This document shows positions 18,173-27,424 of a stretch of 64,000 bases of DNA, piece after piece (within the stretch, counting starts at the first letter, position 1; every line of letters starts with the position of its first letter). Under the pieces are notes generated by a model. The model saw only the letters and a program-made list of their open reading frames with translations, made no database searches and had not been told where the DNA came from. The DNA is from Lactobacillus huangpiensis (GTDB lineage Bacteria; Bacillota; Bacilli; Lactobacillales; Lactobacillaceae): NCBI RefSeq assembly GCF_019972815.1, contig NZ_BPPA01000013.1, positions 1-64,000 of the forward strand, in the 5' to 3' direction. The position numbers and the translations under genes are program-made.

Positions 18173-18212
18173 GAAAACTATTGTCATTTGAGGACAATAG
18201 TTTTCTTTTTTA
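18173..18212 (+). terminator. Terminator after the last oppA
   Basis: GAAAACTATTGTC (18173-18185) pairs perfectly with GACAATAGTTTTC (18193-18205), followed by TTTTTT. This is a strong 13-bp stem. Confidence 0.92.
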
Positions 18213-18223
18213 ACGCTAAAAAC

Positions 18224-18232
18224 TGGTATAAT
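18224..18232 (+). promoter_or_regulatory. Extended -10 promoter of rnc
   Basis: TGG followed by a perfect TATAAT (18227-18232) lies 24 bases before the rnc start, immediately after the oppA terminator. The -35 region is weak, as expected for an extended -10 promoter. Confidence 0.65.
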
Positions 18233-18256
18233 TTAGATTGTTAAGGAGTTGAAAAA

Positions 18257-18943
18257 ATGGTTAGTACCAAATTCATTAAACGATTAGATACAAAATACAA
18301 AATTAAATTTAACAATCCTAACTTATTAGAAGAGGCTTTTACTCATTCTTCTTATGCTAATGAGCATCCTGAAAATGGTATCCGGGATTATGAAAAACTG
18401 GAGTTCTTGGGGGATGCAGTTTTGGAATTAGCAATTTCTGATTATCTTTACCGTAATTTTAGAAATCTAAATGAAGGCGAATTAACTAGAATGCGTTCAA
18501 ATATCGTTGATACTGAAGGATTTGCAGAATTTGCTCAAAAATTTGGTTTCCCGGCTGAGATTAATCTAGGTCATGGTGAGGAAAAAGCAGGTGCACGTTC
18601 TCGAAAAACTCTTTTAGAAGATGTTTTTGAGGCTTTTAACGGTGCGCTTTTTCTTGATCAAGGCATGGAAGCAGTCGAGCATTTTTTAAGTTTAACAGTA
18701 TATCCATTAATTGATGCTGGCAAATTCGATGCTTCAAGAGATTACAAAACAGACTTACAAGAATTGTTGCAACAAGATGGACCTGTTAAGATTGAATATG
18801 AAGTTTTAAAAGAAGAACAAATGCCTTCCAGTTTTACTGTCCAGCTAGTTGTTAATGGGAAAGTATTGTCTAAGGGACAAGGTCACAATAAAAAGGCCGC
18901 TGAACAAGAAGCTGCAAAAACAGCTCTAGGTAAGCTCAATTAG
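18257..18943 (+). CDS. rnc: Ribonuclease III
   Basis: The 228-residue protein is RNase III, which cleaves double-stranded RNA during rRNA and mRNA processing. The catalytic signature YEKLEFLGDAVLEL spans residues 45-58. The second acidic cluster is LLEDVFEAFNGALFLD. A double-stranded RNA-binding domain ends the protein (GQGHNKKAAEQEAAKTAL). TTAAGGAG precedes the ATG. It heads rnc-smc-ftsY, a conserved Firmicutes operon, with smc 12 bases downstream. Confidence 0.97.
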   Translation: MVSTKFIKRLDTKYKIKFNNPNLLEEAFTHSSYANEHPENGIRDYEKLEFLGDAVLELAISDYLYRNFRNLNEGELTRMRSNIVDTEGFAEFAQKFGFPAEINLGHGEEKAGARSRKTLLEDVFEAFNGALFLDQGMEAVEHFLSLTVYPLIDAGKFDASRDYKTDLQELLQQDGPVKIEYEVLKEEQMPSSFTVQLVVNGKVLSKGQGHNKKAAEQEAAKTALGKLN

Positions 18944-18955
18944 GGAGATGAGTGT

Positions 18956-21900
18956 GTGCCACTAACAGAACTGATAATTGACGGCTTTAAATCCTTTGCC
19001 GAAAAAACAAAAATTAAATTTGACACCGGTATTACTGGCATAGTTGGTCCCAATGGTAGTGGTAAAAGTAATATTACTGAAGCGATCAGATGGGTCATGG
19101 GCGAATCAAGTGCTAAATCATTGCGTGGTTCAAACATGAAAGATGTCATTTTTGCCGGAAGTGAATTCCGCCAGCCGGCAAATCATGCAGAAGTTTCTCT
19201 GATTTTTAACAATAAAAAACACGAACTAAATTTTAAAGAAGATCAAGTTGTTATAACTCGACGGATTTTAAGGTCAGGAGATAATGAGTATTTAATCAAC
19301 AAAAAGAGTGTCAGACAACGTGATGTGCGTGCTCTGTTTTTGGATTCTGGAATTTCACAGGACAGTTTAGCAATTATTTCCCAAGGTCGGGTAGATCAAA
19401 TACTAAATTCACGCCCGGAAGAAAGACGTTCATTATTTGAAGAAGCAGCTGGTGTACTTCATTTTAAGAGACAAAAAGAAGAAGCAAAAGTTCAGTTGGA
19501 ACAGACAACTGATAATTTAGTGCGCATCAACGATCTTGTCAAAGAGCTAGAGCAGAGGATTGAACCTCTTCATGAACAAAGTTCTTTAGCTAAAGAATAT
19601 CAATTTCAGAAAAAAGGTCTGGATCGAGAACTAAAAACTTTATTGGCATTTGAAATTCAGGATTTAGATAATCAAAAAGAAAAAGAACAGGAAAAGGCTG
19701 ATGAAAATCAGACTCTTTTATCGAAGCTGGATCGAGAAGTAAAAGATTCTCAAGCAGCTGTGGCAAACAAAAGAAAAGAATATCAAACTTTAAATAGTCA
19801 AAGAGATAAGGTACAAAATGATTTACTTTCTTTAACTAAAAAGCTTTCTGAAATCAATACCAATTTGCAAGTTGCGGAACAAAGTAAGCAATATAGCGCA
19901 GCTACCAAAAAAGAATACCAATCTGAATTGAATGACCTAAAAAAGCAATTATCGGCAATTGAAAATGATAGAATTGATCTGCTTGAAAAGGAAAAGAATT
20001 TAAAAAGTGAGCAAGAGAAGTTAAATGATAAAAGAACTGAACTTTGCGCTCAGCTAAAAGAAGATCCTGAACAGCTAAACCAAAAGCTAGAGCAGCTCCG
20101 TTCAGCTTATATTCAGTTGTTGCAAGATCAAACTTCTAATAATAATGAAATAGTTTATTTGAATTCTGAACTGAAAAAACTTTCTGATAATAGTCAGTTT
20201 CAAACAGAAAATGTTGTTGAAGAACTGAGAAATGAAACTACTGAGCTTAAACGACTTAAATCTGAAGGTAGGTCACTTAAAGAAAACTGTCAGATCGAAG
20301 AACAAAAGATAGCAGATTTAACTAATCAGCAAAAATTAAGTCAAAAAAATTTGTCATCTCTTCAAGAATCGTTGTCGACCAAAAAACAACGTTTTAGTCA
20401 ATTAAATGCGCGTTATGATGCGCTGGAAAATATACGCAAACGTCATGAAGGTTATTTTTATGGAGTCAAAAACGTTTTAAATAATTTATCTGCTTATCCT
20501 GGAGTAATTGGAGCAGTAGGAGAATTAGTTACCTTTCCTGTTAAATATGAAGCTGCAATGGCTACAGCATTAGGGAATGGGGTTCAGGATTTAGTCACTA
20601 AATCAAAACTGGATGCTCGAGATGCTATTAATAAATTAAAAGAAAACCATGCAGGCCGTGCTACTTTTCTTCCTCTTGACGGGTTAAGAGAATATACAAT
20701 ACCAACTTCAACTATCAATACAATTTCTTCTTTTCCTGGATTTCAAGGTATTGCTAACGAAATAGTTAAAAGTTTACCTAATCAAGATATTGCGCCTGCA
20801 ATTAATTATCTCCTTGGAAATACTATAATAGTTGACACAATAAGCAATGCTATGAAGATAAGACAGAGAATTTCTCGCTATCGTATTGTGACTCTTGACG
20901 GGGATGTTATATCACCTGGTGGTTCAATGACAGGAGGAGTGCGTAATCAAAAAAGCAACTCTCCACTTCAAACTACTGCTGAACTGAGTCAATTAAAAGA
21001 AAATATTAAAGATTTAAAAGCAAAAATTAAGAATGAACAATCTCAATTAGCTGATGCTGTAAGCAAGAATGAAATTTTAACTCAGCAGTTGAATGAAATG
21101 ACATCGAAATTTCAAAATCTTAAACAAGAATTAGGTGAAGCGGCTCTTTCGTATCAAAACCAAGAAAAAGAAGTGAACAGGTTAAAGGCTGCGAATAGTT
21201 TGTTTGAACAACAAAAGCAAGAACGCAACCAGGAAATTACTGAAACTAAGAACAAGATTAAGTCTGCCGAAAAAAAGAAGGAAGAACTGCAGGAGAAAAT
21301 ACTTCAGCAAAAACAAGATATCAGCGAATTGCAATTACGTATTAAGAACTTTTCAGAGTTGAATCAAGAGGTTCAGGAAAAGTTAAGCGAACTTGATCCG
21401 CAAATAGCAGTTTATGCTAATAAGTTGGAGAACGTTTCAAAGCAAAAATCCGATAAAAAGAATGAATCAAGGCAGCATCAAAATCAAATTAATACTTTGT
21501 CCCAAAAGTTGAAAGAACTTGATGAAAATGATGTGCTTGGTGATGAAAAGAAGATGAACTTTGAACGTGAAAATAAAGAGGGCATTGCAAAAAAGAAAAA
21601 TTTGCAGGAGCAACTTAATACTTTAAGTTCTAAATTAGGACGGTATGATGCTAAAATTAACCAGCTTGATCAGGTAGCAAGTCGTAATTATGAACTTCGT
21701 AAAGATGCTGCTGCCGAACAAAAAGATTTTTCTGTAAAAATAGCACAGCTGAATAGCCAAATAGATCAACGTCTAGATACTTTAAATACGGAATATTCAT
21801 TGACCTATGAAGCCGCATTGAATCAAGCTGAAAAAGAAAATAATGAGGCCAATAGGACACAACTTCAAAAGAATGTAAAATTGCATCGAATGTCTATTGC

Positions 21901-22519
21901 GGACATTGGTCCAGTTAATCTGAAGTCAATTGAAGAATATGAAAGTGTCAAAAAACGTTACGACTTCCTTAATGCACAACAAAATGATTTGTTAAAGGGT
22001 CGAGACAATTTAGAAAAATCGATGTCAGAACTTGATCAAGAAGTATGTAGTCGCTTTAGTAAAACTTTTACAGAGGTAGCTCATAGTTTTACTGAGTTAT
22101 TTCCGGTGGTTTTTGGAGGTGGCAGTGCCAAATTAGTTTTGACTAATCCTGAAGATTTATTGAACACAGGAGTTGAAATTATTGCTCAACCACCGGGTAA
22201 AAAGTTGCAAAAACTAAGCTTATTATCAGGTGGAGAAAGGGCATTGACAGCAATTACATTGCTTTTTGCTATGCTCAAAGTCAAACCGGTACCATTTTGT
22301 GTACTGGATGAAGTGGAGGCAGCACTTGATGATGCAAACGTCACACGCTTTGCACATTTCTTAGAAGAATATGACATGCATACACAATTTATTGTAATAA
22401 CACATAGAAGAGGAACAATGGAAAAAGCAGACCAACTTTATGGTGTTGTCATGCAAGAATCAGGCGTATCGCAGGTATTGTCAGTGTCATTAAAAGAATT
22501 AAAAAATGAGGTGAAATAA
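18956..22519 (+). CDS. smc: Chromosome segregation ATPase SMC
   Basis: The 1187-residue protein is the SMC subunit of bacterial condensin, which organises and segregates the chromosome with ScpA/ScpB. Walker A is GPNGSGKS (31-38). Two long coiled-coil arms flank a hinge at roughly residues 500-650. The C-terminal head carries LSGGERAL and Walker B CVLDEVEAALDD. The start is GTG behind AGGGAG; an ATG at 18948 is out of frame and stops at once. Length is normal. It is followed after two bases by ftsY. Confidence 0.97.
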   Translation: MPLTELIIDGFKSFAEKTKIKFDTGITGIVGPNGSGKSNITEAIRWVMGESSAKSLRGSNMKDVIFAGSEFRQPANHAEVSLIFNNKKHELNFKEDQVVITRRILRSGDNEYLINKKSVRQRDVRALFLDSGISQDSLAIISQGRVDQILNSRPEERRSLFEEAAGVLHFKRQKEEAKVQLEQTTDNLVRINDLVKELEQRIEPLHEQSSLAKEYQFQKKGLDRELKTLLAFEIQDLDNQKEKEQEKADENQTLLSKLDREVKDSQAAVANKRKEYQTLNSQRDKVQNDLLSLTKKLSEINTNLQVAEQSKQYSAATKKEYQSELNDLKKQLSAIENDRIDLLEKEKNLKSEQEKLNDKRTELCAQLKEDPEQLNQKLEQLRSAYIQLLQDQTSNNNEIVYLNSELKKLSDNSQFQTENVVEELRNETTELKRLKSEGRSLKENCQIEEQKIADLTNQQKLSQKNLSSLQESLSTKKQRFSQLNARYDALENIRKRHEGYFYGVKNVLNNLSAYPGVIGAVGELVTFPVKYEAAMATALGNGVQDLVTKSKLDARDAINKLKENHAGRATFLPLDGLREYTIPTSTINTISSFPGFQGIANEIVKSLPNQDIAPAINYLLGNTIIVDTISNAMKIRQRISRYRIVTLDGDVISPGGSMTGGVRNQKSNSPLQTTAELSQLKENIKDLKAKIKNEQSQLADAVSKNEILTQQLNEMTSKFQNLKQELGEAALSYQNQEKEVNRLKAANSLFEQQKQERNQEITETKNKIKSAEKKKEELQEKILQQKQDISELQLRIKNFSELNQEVQEKLSELDPQIAVYANKLENVSKQKSDKKNESRQHQNQINTLSQKLKELDENDVLGDEKKMNFERENKEGIAKKKNLQEQLNTLSSKLGRYDAKINQLDQVASRNYELRKDAAAEQKDFSVKIAQLNSQIDQRLDTLNTEYSLTYEAALNQAEKENNEANRTQLQKNVKLHRMSIADIGPVNLKSIEEYESVKKRYDFLNAQQNDLLKGRDNLEKSMSELDQEVCSRFSKTFTEVAHSFTELFPVVFGGGSAKLVLTNPEDLLNTGVEIIAQPPGKKLQKLSLLSGGERALTAITLLFAMLKVKPVPFCVLDEVEAALDDANVTRFAHFLEEYDMHTQFIVITHRRGTMEKADQLYGVVMQESGVSQVLSVSLKELKNEVK

Positions 22520-22521
22520 CA

Positions 22522-23706
22522 GTGGGTTTATTTGATAAGATAAAAAAATCTTTATTTGGTGAAGAGAATAGTAAAGCTACTGATGATTCGCAGAATCAGT
22601 CAGAAAAAGAGCAAGAAGAATCTTCTGAGGAGATAGAAAACAAGGAAGAGATAACCTCTGAAGAAAAACAGAGTTCAGAGAAGAATGAATCAGAAAACGA
22701 AAATTCGACAGCTTTTCAGGAAGAAGAATCTTTAGAGCAAGAAACTGAGGATGAGACTGATAACGGAAAGCAAAATGAAACTGAATTATATGAAAAAGGT
22801 TTAGAGAAAACTAATCAGGGCTTTGGGGCCCGATTAAATCGTTTTTTTGCCCAGTTCAGGACTGTTGACGAAGATTTCTTTGATGACTTGGAAGAGCTAC
22901 TCATTGAGTCTGACGTCGGTTATGAGACTGCAGAAGAATTGACTGACGAACTGCGAGATGAGGCAAAATTGCAAAAAGCCAAGTCGCGAGATGATTTGAA
23001 AAAAGTTATTGTTGAAAAATTAGTTAATCTTTATGACCAAAGTGGTAATTCCGAAAATGAAAAATTAAAGTCTCATAACGATGGTAAGCCGAATATTTAT
23101 CTTTTTGTAGGTGTAAATGGCGCGGGCAAAACCACAACAATTGGTAAATTGGCTAAAAGATTTAAAGATGAAGGGGAGTCAGTTCTTTTAGCGGCAGCAG
23201 ATACTTTCAGAGCTGGTGCAGTTGAACAATTATCAGAATGGGGAGAAAAAGTTGGTGTTCCAGTAGTAACTGGAAAGGAACAAGCGGACCCTGCTTCAGT
23301 TGTTTATGATGCGACTGATAAAGCTATTAAAGACAATTATGATTATTTATTAGTGGATACTGCTGGTCGTTTACAAAATAAAAAGAATTTAATGAATGAG
23401 CTTGAAAAAATTGAACGGACAATTAAAAAGCAAGCACCAGAAGAGCCAACAGAAACTTTATTAGTTTTAGACGGCTCAACTGGTCAAAATGCACTCCTTC
23501 AAGCTAAGGACTTTGACAAGACTACCAAATTAACAGGATTGGTTTTGACAAAATTGGACGGCTCCTCAAAGGGCGGAGTCGTTTTAGCAATTAGAAATGA
23601 GATGAAATTGCCGGTAAAATTAGTTGGTTTGGGTGAAAAGGCTAGCGATTTGGCTGATTTTGATGCCGCAAACTATGCAGTCGGATTATTTCATGATTTA
23701 ATTTAA
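22522..23706 (+). CDS. ftsY: Signal recognition particle receptor FtsY
   Basis: The 394-residue protein is FtsY, the membrane-associated GTPase that receives SRP-ribosome complexes for co-translational insertion. Residues 12-95 form a very acidic, low-complexity A domain. The NG domain follows with P-loop GVNGAGKT (197-204), DTFRAGA, DTAGR and TKLDGSSKGG. The start is GTG, two bases after smc, so translation is probably coupled. The partner Ffh is encoded in this window at 27425. The A-domain length varies widely among species. Confidence 0.97.
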   Translation: MGLFDKIKKSLFGEENSKATDDSQNQSEKEQEESSEEIENKEEITSEEKQSSEKNESENENSTAFQEEESLEQETEDETDNGKQNETELYEKGLEKTNQGFGARLNRFFAQFRTVDEDFFDDLEELLIESDVGYETAEELTDELRDEAKLQKAKSRDDLKKVIVEKLVNLYDQSGNSENEKLKSHNDGKPNIYLFVGVNGAGKTTTIGKLAKRFKDEGESVLLAAADTFRAGAVEQLSEWGEKVGVPVVTGKEQADPASVVYDATDKAIKDNYDYLLVDTAGRLQNKKNLMNELEKIERTIKKQAPEEPTETLLVLDGSTGQNALLQAKDFDKTTKLTGLVLTKLDGSSKGGVVLAIRNEMKLPVKLVGLGEKASDLADFDAANYAVGLFHDLI

Positions 23707-23740
23707 GAATAGATTTTTTAAAGGGAGTTATTTATATTTA

Positions 23741-25165
23741 ATGAAAGAATACAGTGCATGTACAACAATTTTAGTAGGTAAAAAGGCTTCAGTTGACGGT
23801 TCGACCATGATTGCTCGTAATGATGACACTTTTCGTCCAATTACACCGCAAAAATTTATTATCAGACCCGCTGCAAAAAATGAATCAGGTCGTAAAATTA
23901 AGTCATGGTTGAATAAGTTTGAATTAGACTTGCCTGAAAATGCTCAGGCTGTTCCTGCTGTACCAAATGTTGATTACAAAAACCGTGGTTATTACGATGA
24001 GAGCGGTATTAATCAAGAAAATGTAGCAATGTCTTGTACTGAATCAACTTATGGTAATGAGAGAGCACTCGCATATGATCCACTGGTAAAAGATGGTCTT
24101 GATGAAGATTGCATGCAGTCAGTTGTTTTGCCTTATATTCATTCTGCTAGAAATGGAGTTGAATATTTAGGCAAACTGATAGCTAAATATGGTTCACCGG
24201 CAGGTAACTCAGTTCTGTTTGGTGACAAAAATGAGATCTGGTATATGGAAATTGTCACAGGTCATCACTGGGTAGCGCAACGTATTCCAGATGATGCTTA
24301 TGCAATTGCTGCAAATAGGGTTTCTATTGAACAAGTAGATTTTGCTGACACAAAAAACTTTATGTGGAGCGAGGGAATTCAGGAGTTTGTTGCCGATCAC
24401 AACTTAAATGTTGATCATCAGGGATGGAATTTCCGTCATATTTTTGGTACTTATAGTGAACAAGATAGGTTTTATAATACTAATCGTGTTTGGTACGGTC
24501 AAAAATATTTTAATCCCGAAATTGAACAAGATCCAACCGATGGTGATTTACCTTTCATTAGGCGTGCAGCTAAGAAAATAACCAGAGAAGACATTGAATT
24601 TGTGCTCGGCAGTCATTACCAAAACACTCCGTATGATCCTTTTGGTAAAGGCACAGAAGAAGAGAAGCATCGTTTCCGTCCAATTGGTTTAAATAGAACG
24701 CAAAATTCTCACATTTTACAGATTAGAAATGATGTTGACCCTGATAAAGCAGCAATAATGTGGCTTTGTATTGGTGGACCAACTTTCACGCCCTTTGTAC
24801 CATTCTTTGCTAATATGAATGATACTGATCCCTCTTACAATAACACATCAATGGAATATAATCTTAACGATGCTTGGTGGTACTACAAATCCTTGGCGGC
24901 ACTTGTAGAAACGCATTACCCACAGTTTGTTCAACTCGATACTGATTATCTAAATGAACTTAATCAATACTATCGTCGTCGTGTGCATAAGATTATAGAA
25001 GTAGCTGGTGATAAATCAGGGACTGAATTAACTTCATATCTAACAAAAGCCAATCAAGAGACTGTTGCCTATACTAGAAAGCGTTCTGAAAAGCTTTGGG
25101 CTCAGATGATGATTGATTCAATCAATATGTCAAAACTAACATTTAATATGGATGAAAATCTTTAA
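23741..25165 (+). CDS. pepD: C69-family dipeptidase (PepD)
   Basis: The 474-residue protein is a cytoplasmic dipeptidase of peptidase family C69, which splits dipeptides to free amino acids. The presumed N-terminal nucleophile Cys7 lies in SACTTILVGKKAS, and the flanking DGSTMIARNDD is the family signature. Family members mature by exposing this cysteine. It follows ftsY but has its own AAAGGGAG ribosome site. Functionally it extends the peptide-import locus upstream. Lactobacilli often have several pepD paralogues, so the exact orthologue letter is uncertain. Confidence 0.93.
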   Translation: MKEYSACTTILVGKKASVDGSTMIARNDDTFRPITPQKFIIRPAAKNESGRKIKSWLNKFELDLPENAQAVPAVPNVDYKNRGYYDESGINQENVAMSCTESTYGNERALAYDPLVKDGLDEDCMQSVVLPYIHSARNGVEYLGKLIAKYGSPAGNSVLFGDKNEIWYMEIVTGHHWVAQRIPDDAYAIAANRVSIEQVDFADTKNFMWSEGIQEFVADHNLNVDHQGWNFRHIFGTYSEQDRFYNTNRVWYGQKYFNPEIEQDPTDGDLPFIRRAAKKITREDIEFVLGSHYQNTPYDPFGKGTEEEKHRFRPIGLNRTQNSHILQIRNDVDPDKAAIMWLCIGGPTFTPFVPFFANMNDTDPSYNNTSMEYNLNDAWWYYKSLAALVETHYPQFVQLDTDYLNELNQYYRRRVHKIIEVAGDKSGTELTSYLTKANQETVAYTRKRSEKLWAQMMIDSINMSKLTFNMDENL

Positions 25166-25188
25166 ATAATAATACTATTTAAAGGCAT

Positions 25189-25226
25189 TAAAAAAGTCTG
25201 GAAAAAACTTTCCAGACTTTTTTATT
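25189..25226. terminator. Bidirectional terminator between pepD and the permease
   Basis: AAAAAGTCTGGAAA (25191-25204) pairs with TTTCCAGACTTTTT (25209-25222). A and T runs on both sides let it serve pepD on the plus strand and the convergent permease on the minus strand. Confidence 0.9.
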
Positions 25227-25237
25227 TTTGAGAAGTG

Positions 25238-26671
25238 CTATTTACGCATTTTCTTATTCATAGCAGAATGACGAATGCCATAAATTAAATAAATAAAGAC
25301 ACCAATTAGTGACCATATTAGCATGTACTTTTTTGCTTGTATATCTAATCCCCAGAAAACAACAAAAGAACCGAGAAATGCTAAAAATGGCAGCACAGGA
25401 TACCAAGGCATTTTAAAAGCTGGATCTACAATATCTTTTCCTTCGCGTGGCCTTAAGCGATAGATTCCTAGAGAAACAAACATAAAGGCAATCAGGGTTC
25501 CAGCTGAAACCAATTGTGACAGGAATGAGAAAGGAATAAATGCAGAAATAATAATTGCAATAACTGCAACTGTCCATAATGAGTTTGCTGGTCGATGTTC
25601 TTTATTCAATTTACCAAGTACTTTAGGAATCATACCATCGCGACCAAATGAATATACCAAACGAGAACTGGCCATACAAAGACCAATCAAAGCGGTAAAC
25701 ATTCCTAAAATAGCAACAGACTGAACGATAGTGGCAATATGTCCGAAACCTGTTTTTCTTAAAGCGTATCCAACTGGCTCAGCTGAATTTAAATATTGGT
25801 GATAAGGTACCATTCCAACTAAGACTAAGCTGACGGCTACGAATAAAATAACCGCTATTAGCAACGAACCGATAATTCCCCGTGGCATAGTCTTTTGCGG
25901 ATTAATAGCTTCTGCAGAGTTTGATGCAATGGTATCAAAGCCCAAGAATGAAATATAGATCATCGAAACTCCGGCGTAAATGCCTTGCCAGCCACCAAAA
26001 GGTCCGTGAGCTGTTGCACGATAATGTGGTATAAAAGGAATGAAATTAGCTTTTTTAATAGCTGTCAAGCCAACGCCAACAAAAAGCAAAATTGCTAAAA
26101 CTTTGACTACCACTAAAACATTTTCGACTCGGGAAGCTTTAGACACTCCAAAGCTGACTAGAAATGCAGCCAGCAAAATAGCTAGTAATGCAACCAGATC
26201 AAATAATCCTCCATTTACGCCTAGAGGATTGGCTAGGGCAGCAGGTAATTTCCAGCCTAAAGGTGCTATTAATGCACGAAGATTAGCAGACAAACCAGAG
26301 CTAATAAATGCCATTCCAATTAGGTATTCTGCTAAAAGAGCCCAACCGGAAAACCAACCCCAAAATTCTCCAAATATAACATTGATCCAAGAATAAACTG
26401 ATCCTGCAAATGGCATTGCGGCTGCCATTTCTGCATAGGCGAATGCAACAAGACCAGCTACTATAGATGCAATAACACATGACAGGGCTACAGCGGGTCC
26501 TGTGTGCAGTGCTGCAACTTCTCCAGGTAATGTAAAAATTGAGGTTGAAACGATAGTACCTACACCCAGGGCTAAAAAGTCACGAACTTTTAGTGTTCTG
26601 ACTAAGTGACCATCCTTTTCCTGATAAATATCTGGATCTTCTTTTCGATTCATTAATTTCCATAAATTCAC
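25238..26671 (-). CDS. APC-family amino acid permease
   Basis: The product is a 477-residue membrane transporter of the amino acid-polyamine-organocation family, with about 12 hydrophobic segments. The first reads FLALGVGTIVSTSIFTLPG, the substrate-contacting unwound helix typical of YfnA/CAT-type carriers. The GTG at 26671 is preferred to a GTG 66 bases further upstream: AAGGAG lies 9 bases before it and the resulting MNLWKLMNRKEDPDIY opening fits the family, whereas the upstream start has no ribosome site. It is convergent with pepD. The amino acid carried cannot be told from sequence alone. Confidence 0.9.
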   Translation of the reverse strand: MNLWKLMNRKEDPDIYQEKDGHLVRTLKVRDFLALGVGTIVSTSIFTLPGEVAALHTGPAVALSCVIASIVAGLVAFAYAEMAAAMPFAGSVYSWINVIFGEFWGWFSGWALLAEYLIGMAFISSGLSANLRALIAPLGWKLPAALANPLGVNGGLFDLVALLAILLAAFLVSFGVSKASRVENVLVVVKVLAILLFVGVGLTAIKKANFIPFIPHYRATAHGPFGGWQGIYAGVSMIYISFLGFDTIASNSAEAINPQKTMPRGIIGSLLIAVILFVAVSLVLVGMVPYHQYLNSAEPVGYALRKTGFGHIATIVQSVAILGMFTALIGLCMASSRLVYSFGRDGMIPKVLGKLNKEHRPANSLWTVAVIAIIISAFIPFSFLSQLVSAGTLIAFMFVSLGIYRLRPREGKDIVDPAFKMPWYPVLPFLAFLGSFVVFWGLDIQAKKYMLIWSLIGVFIYLIYGIRHSAMNKKMRK

Positions 26672-26849
26672 ACTGAATTGCTCCTTAGCTTTGTTTAGCA
26701 TTCTGTTTGAAAGAAATCTACCATTTAAAAAGTTCACACGGGTAACAACTTGAGTGCGAACTTACATTTTATATAGTAAAATTTGTTTTAAACAGTAGGT
26801 GTAGTGTAACGCTTTTAAATATTTTTTCAAAACAGTTTGATTACTCAAA

Positions 26850-26893
26850 ATAAAAAGACGATACAAAATTAATATTTATTCGTGTACCGTCTA
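26850..26893 (-). terminator. Minus-strand terminator upstream of the permease
   Basis: On the minus strand AGACGGTACA pairs with TGTATCGTCT (one G-T pair), followed by TTTTATTTT. It ends a transcript that would begin between here and ylxM, before the permease start about 180 bases further on. Confidence 0.65.
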
Positions 26894-26990
26894 ATCAGAT
26901 AACTTTCAAGAATGGTTATTCTATATCTATGATAGTAAAATCCCTAAAAGTTGATTAAATTTATGATACAGATTCTTATTGAGAAAAGCA
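26860..26990 (-). ncRNA. Candidate small RNA or short leader transcript
   Basis: On the minus strand TTGAAA is followed after 19 bases by TATACT just before about position 26995, and a terminator closes the segment near 26855. The implied transcript is about 130 bases. The region also overlaps a 40-codon frame (26927-27049) that has no visible ribosome site. No family was recognised, and neither transcription nor function is shown. Confidence 0.3.
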
Positions 26991-27032
26991 ATAAAACATA
27001 GTATACCTTTAATTAAATTTTGGTTTTCAAGA

Positions 27033-27061
27033 TCGTCAATTCCTGACATTTTTGCTATACT
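27033..27061 (+). promoter_or_regulatory. Promoter of ylxM-ffh
   Basis: TGC followed by TATACT (27056-27061) makes an extended -10 box. TCGTCA (27033-27038) stands 17 bases upstream as a 4-of-6 match to the -35 box. Confidence 0.5.
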
Positions 27062-27078
27062 TGTTCAAGGTGAGGGCA

Positions 27079-27420
27079 ATGGACGAACTCGAAAAAAACG
27101 AAATATTAGGTGATTTATACGCATATTATGGTGGTCTATTAACCAAGAGCCAGCAAAGTTATTTTGAAGACTATTATTATAACGACCTGTCTTTAGGAGA
27201 AATAGCCATTAATCATCATGTTTCACGTCAGGCAGTCTACGACAATTTACGTCGCTGTCGCAAGTTGTTAAAAAATTACGAAGATAATTTACATATGCAG
27301 AGGGATTACAATATGATTGAAGACAAACTAGCAAAAGTTGTAGTCGCACTCAAAAAAAGCAAGTCAAGCCAAGCTTTACAAATAACTACTGATCTAATAA
27401 ATCAACTGAGGGGAGAGTAA
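27079..27420 (+). CDS. ylxM: SRP-associated DNA-binding protein YlxM
   Basis: The 113-residue protein belongs to the YlxM/p13 family of putative helix-turn-helix proteins encoded next to ffh. The N-terminal half contains a sigma-like helix-turn-helix (LSLGEIAINHHVSRQAVYDNLRRCRKLL). In streptococci YlxM associates with SRP. The ATG at 27079 is chosen over an upstream in-frame start because AAGGTGAGGG lies directly before it and the N-terminus matches the family. ffh starts four bases after its stop. Confidence 0.93.
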   Translation: MDELEKNEILGDLYAYYGGLLTKSQQSYFEDYYYNDLSLGEIAINHHVSRQAVYDNLRRCRKLLKNYEDNLHMQRDYNMIEDKLAKVVVALKKSKSSQALQITTDLINQLRGE

Positions 27421-27424
27421 TTCG

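Larger units (their letters stand above)
26672..27032. other. Intergenic region between permease and ylxM
   Basis: About 360 bases separate the minus-strand permease from the plus-strand ylxM promoter. It holds a minus-strand terminator (26850-26893) and, upstream of that, a possible 40-codon minus-strand frame (26927-27049). No T-box or known riboswitch motif was recognised. AT-rich -10-like sequences near 26770-26785 could serve the permease. Confidence 0.4.

Noticed and set aside
26804-26818. Possible cre site upstream of the permease (around GTAACGCTTTTA)
   Set aside because: It needs at least three mismatches or a one-base gap relative to the cre consensus.
26672-27050. T-box or amino-acid riboswitch before the permease
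   Set aside because: No T-box sequence or recognisable aptamer was found; the terminator is too far upstream of the permease to be assigned without data.
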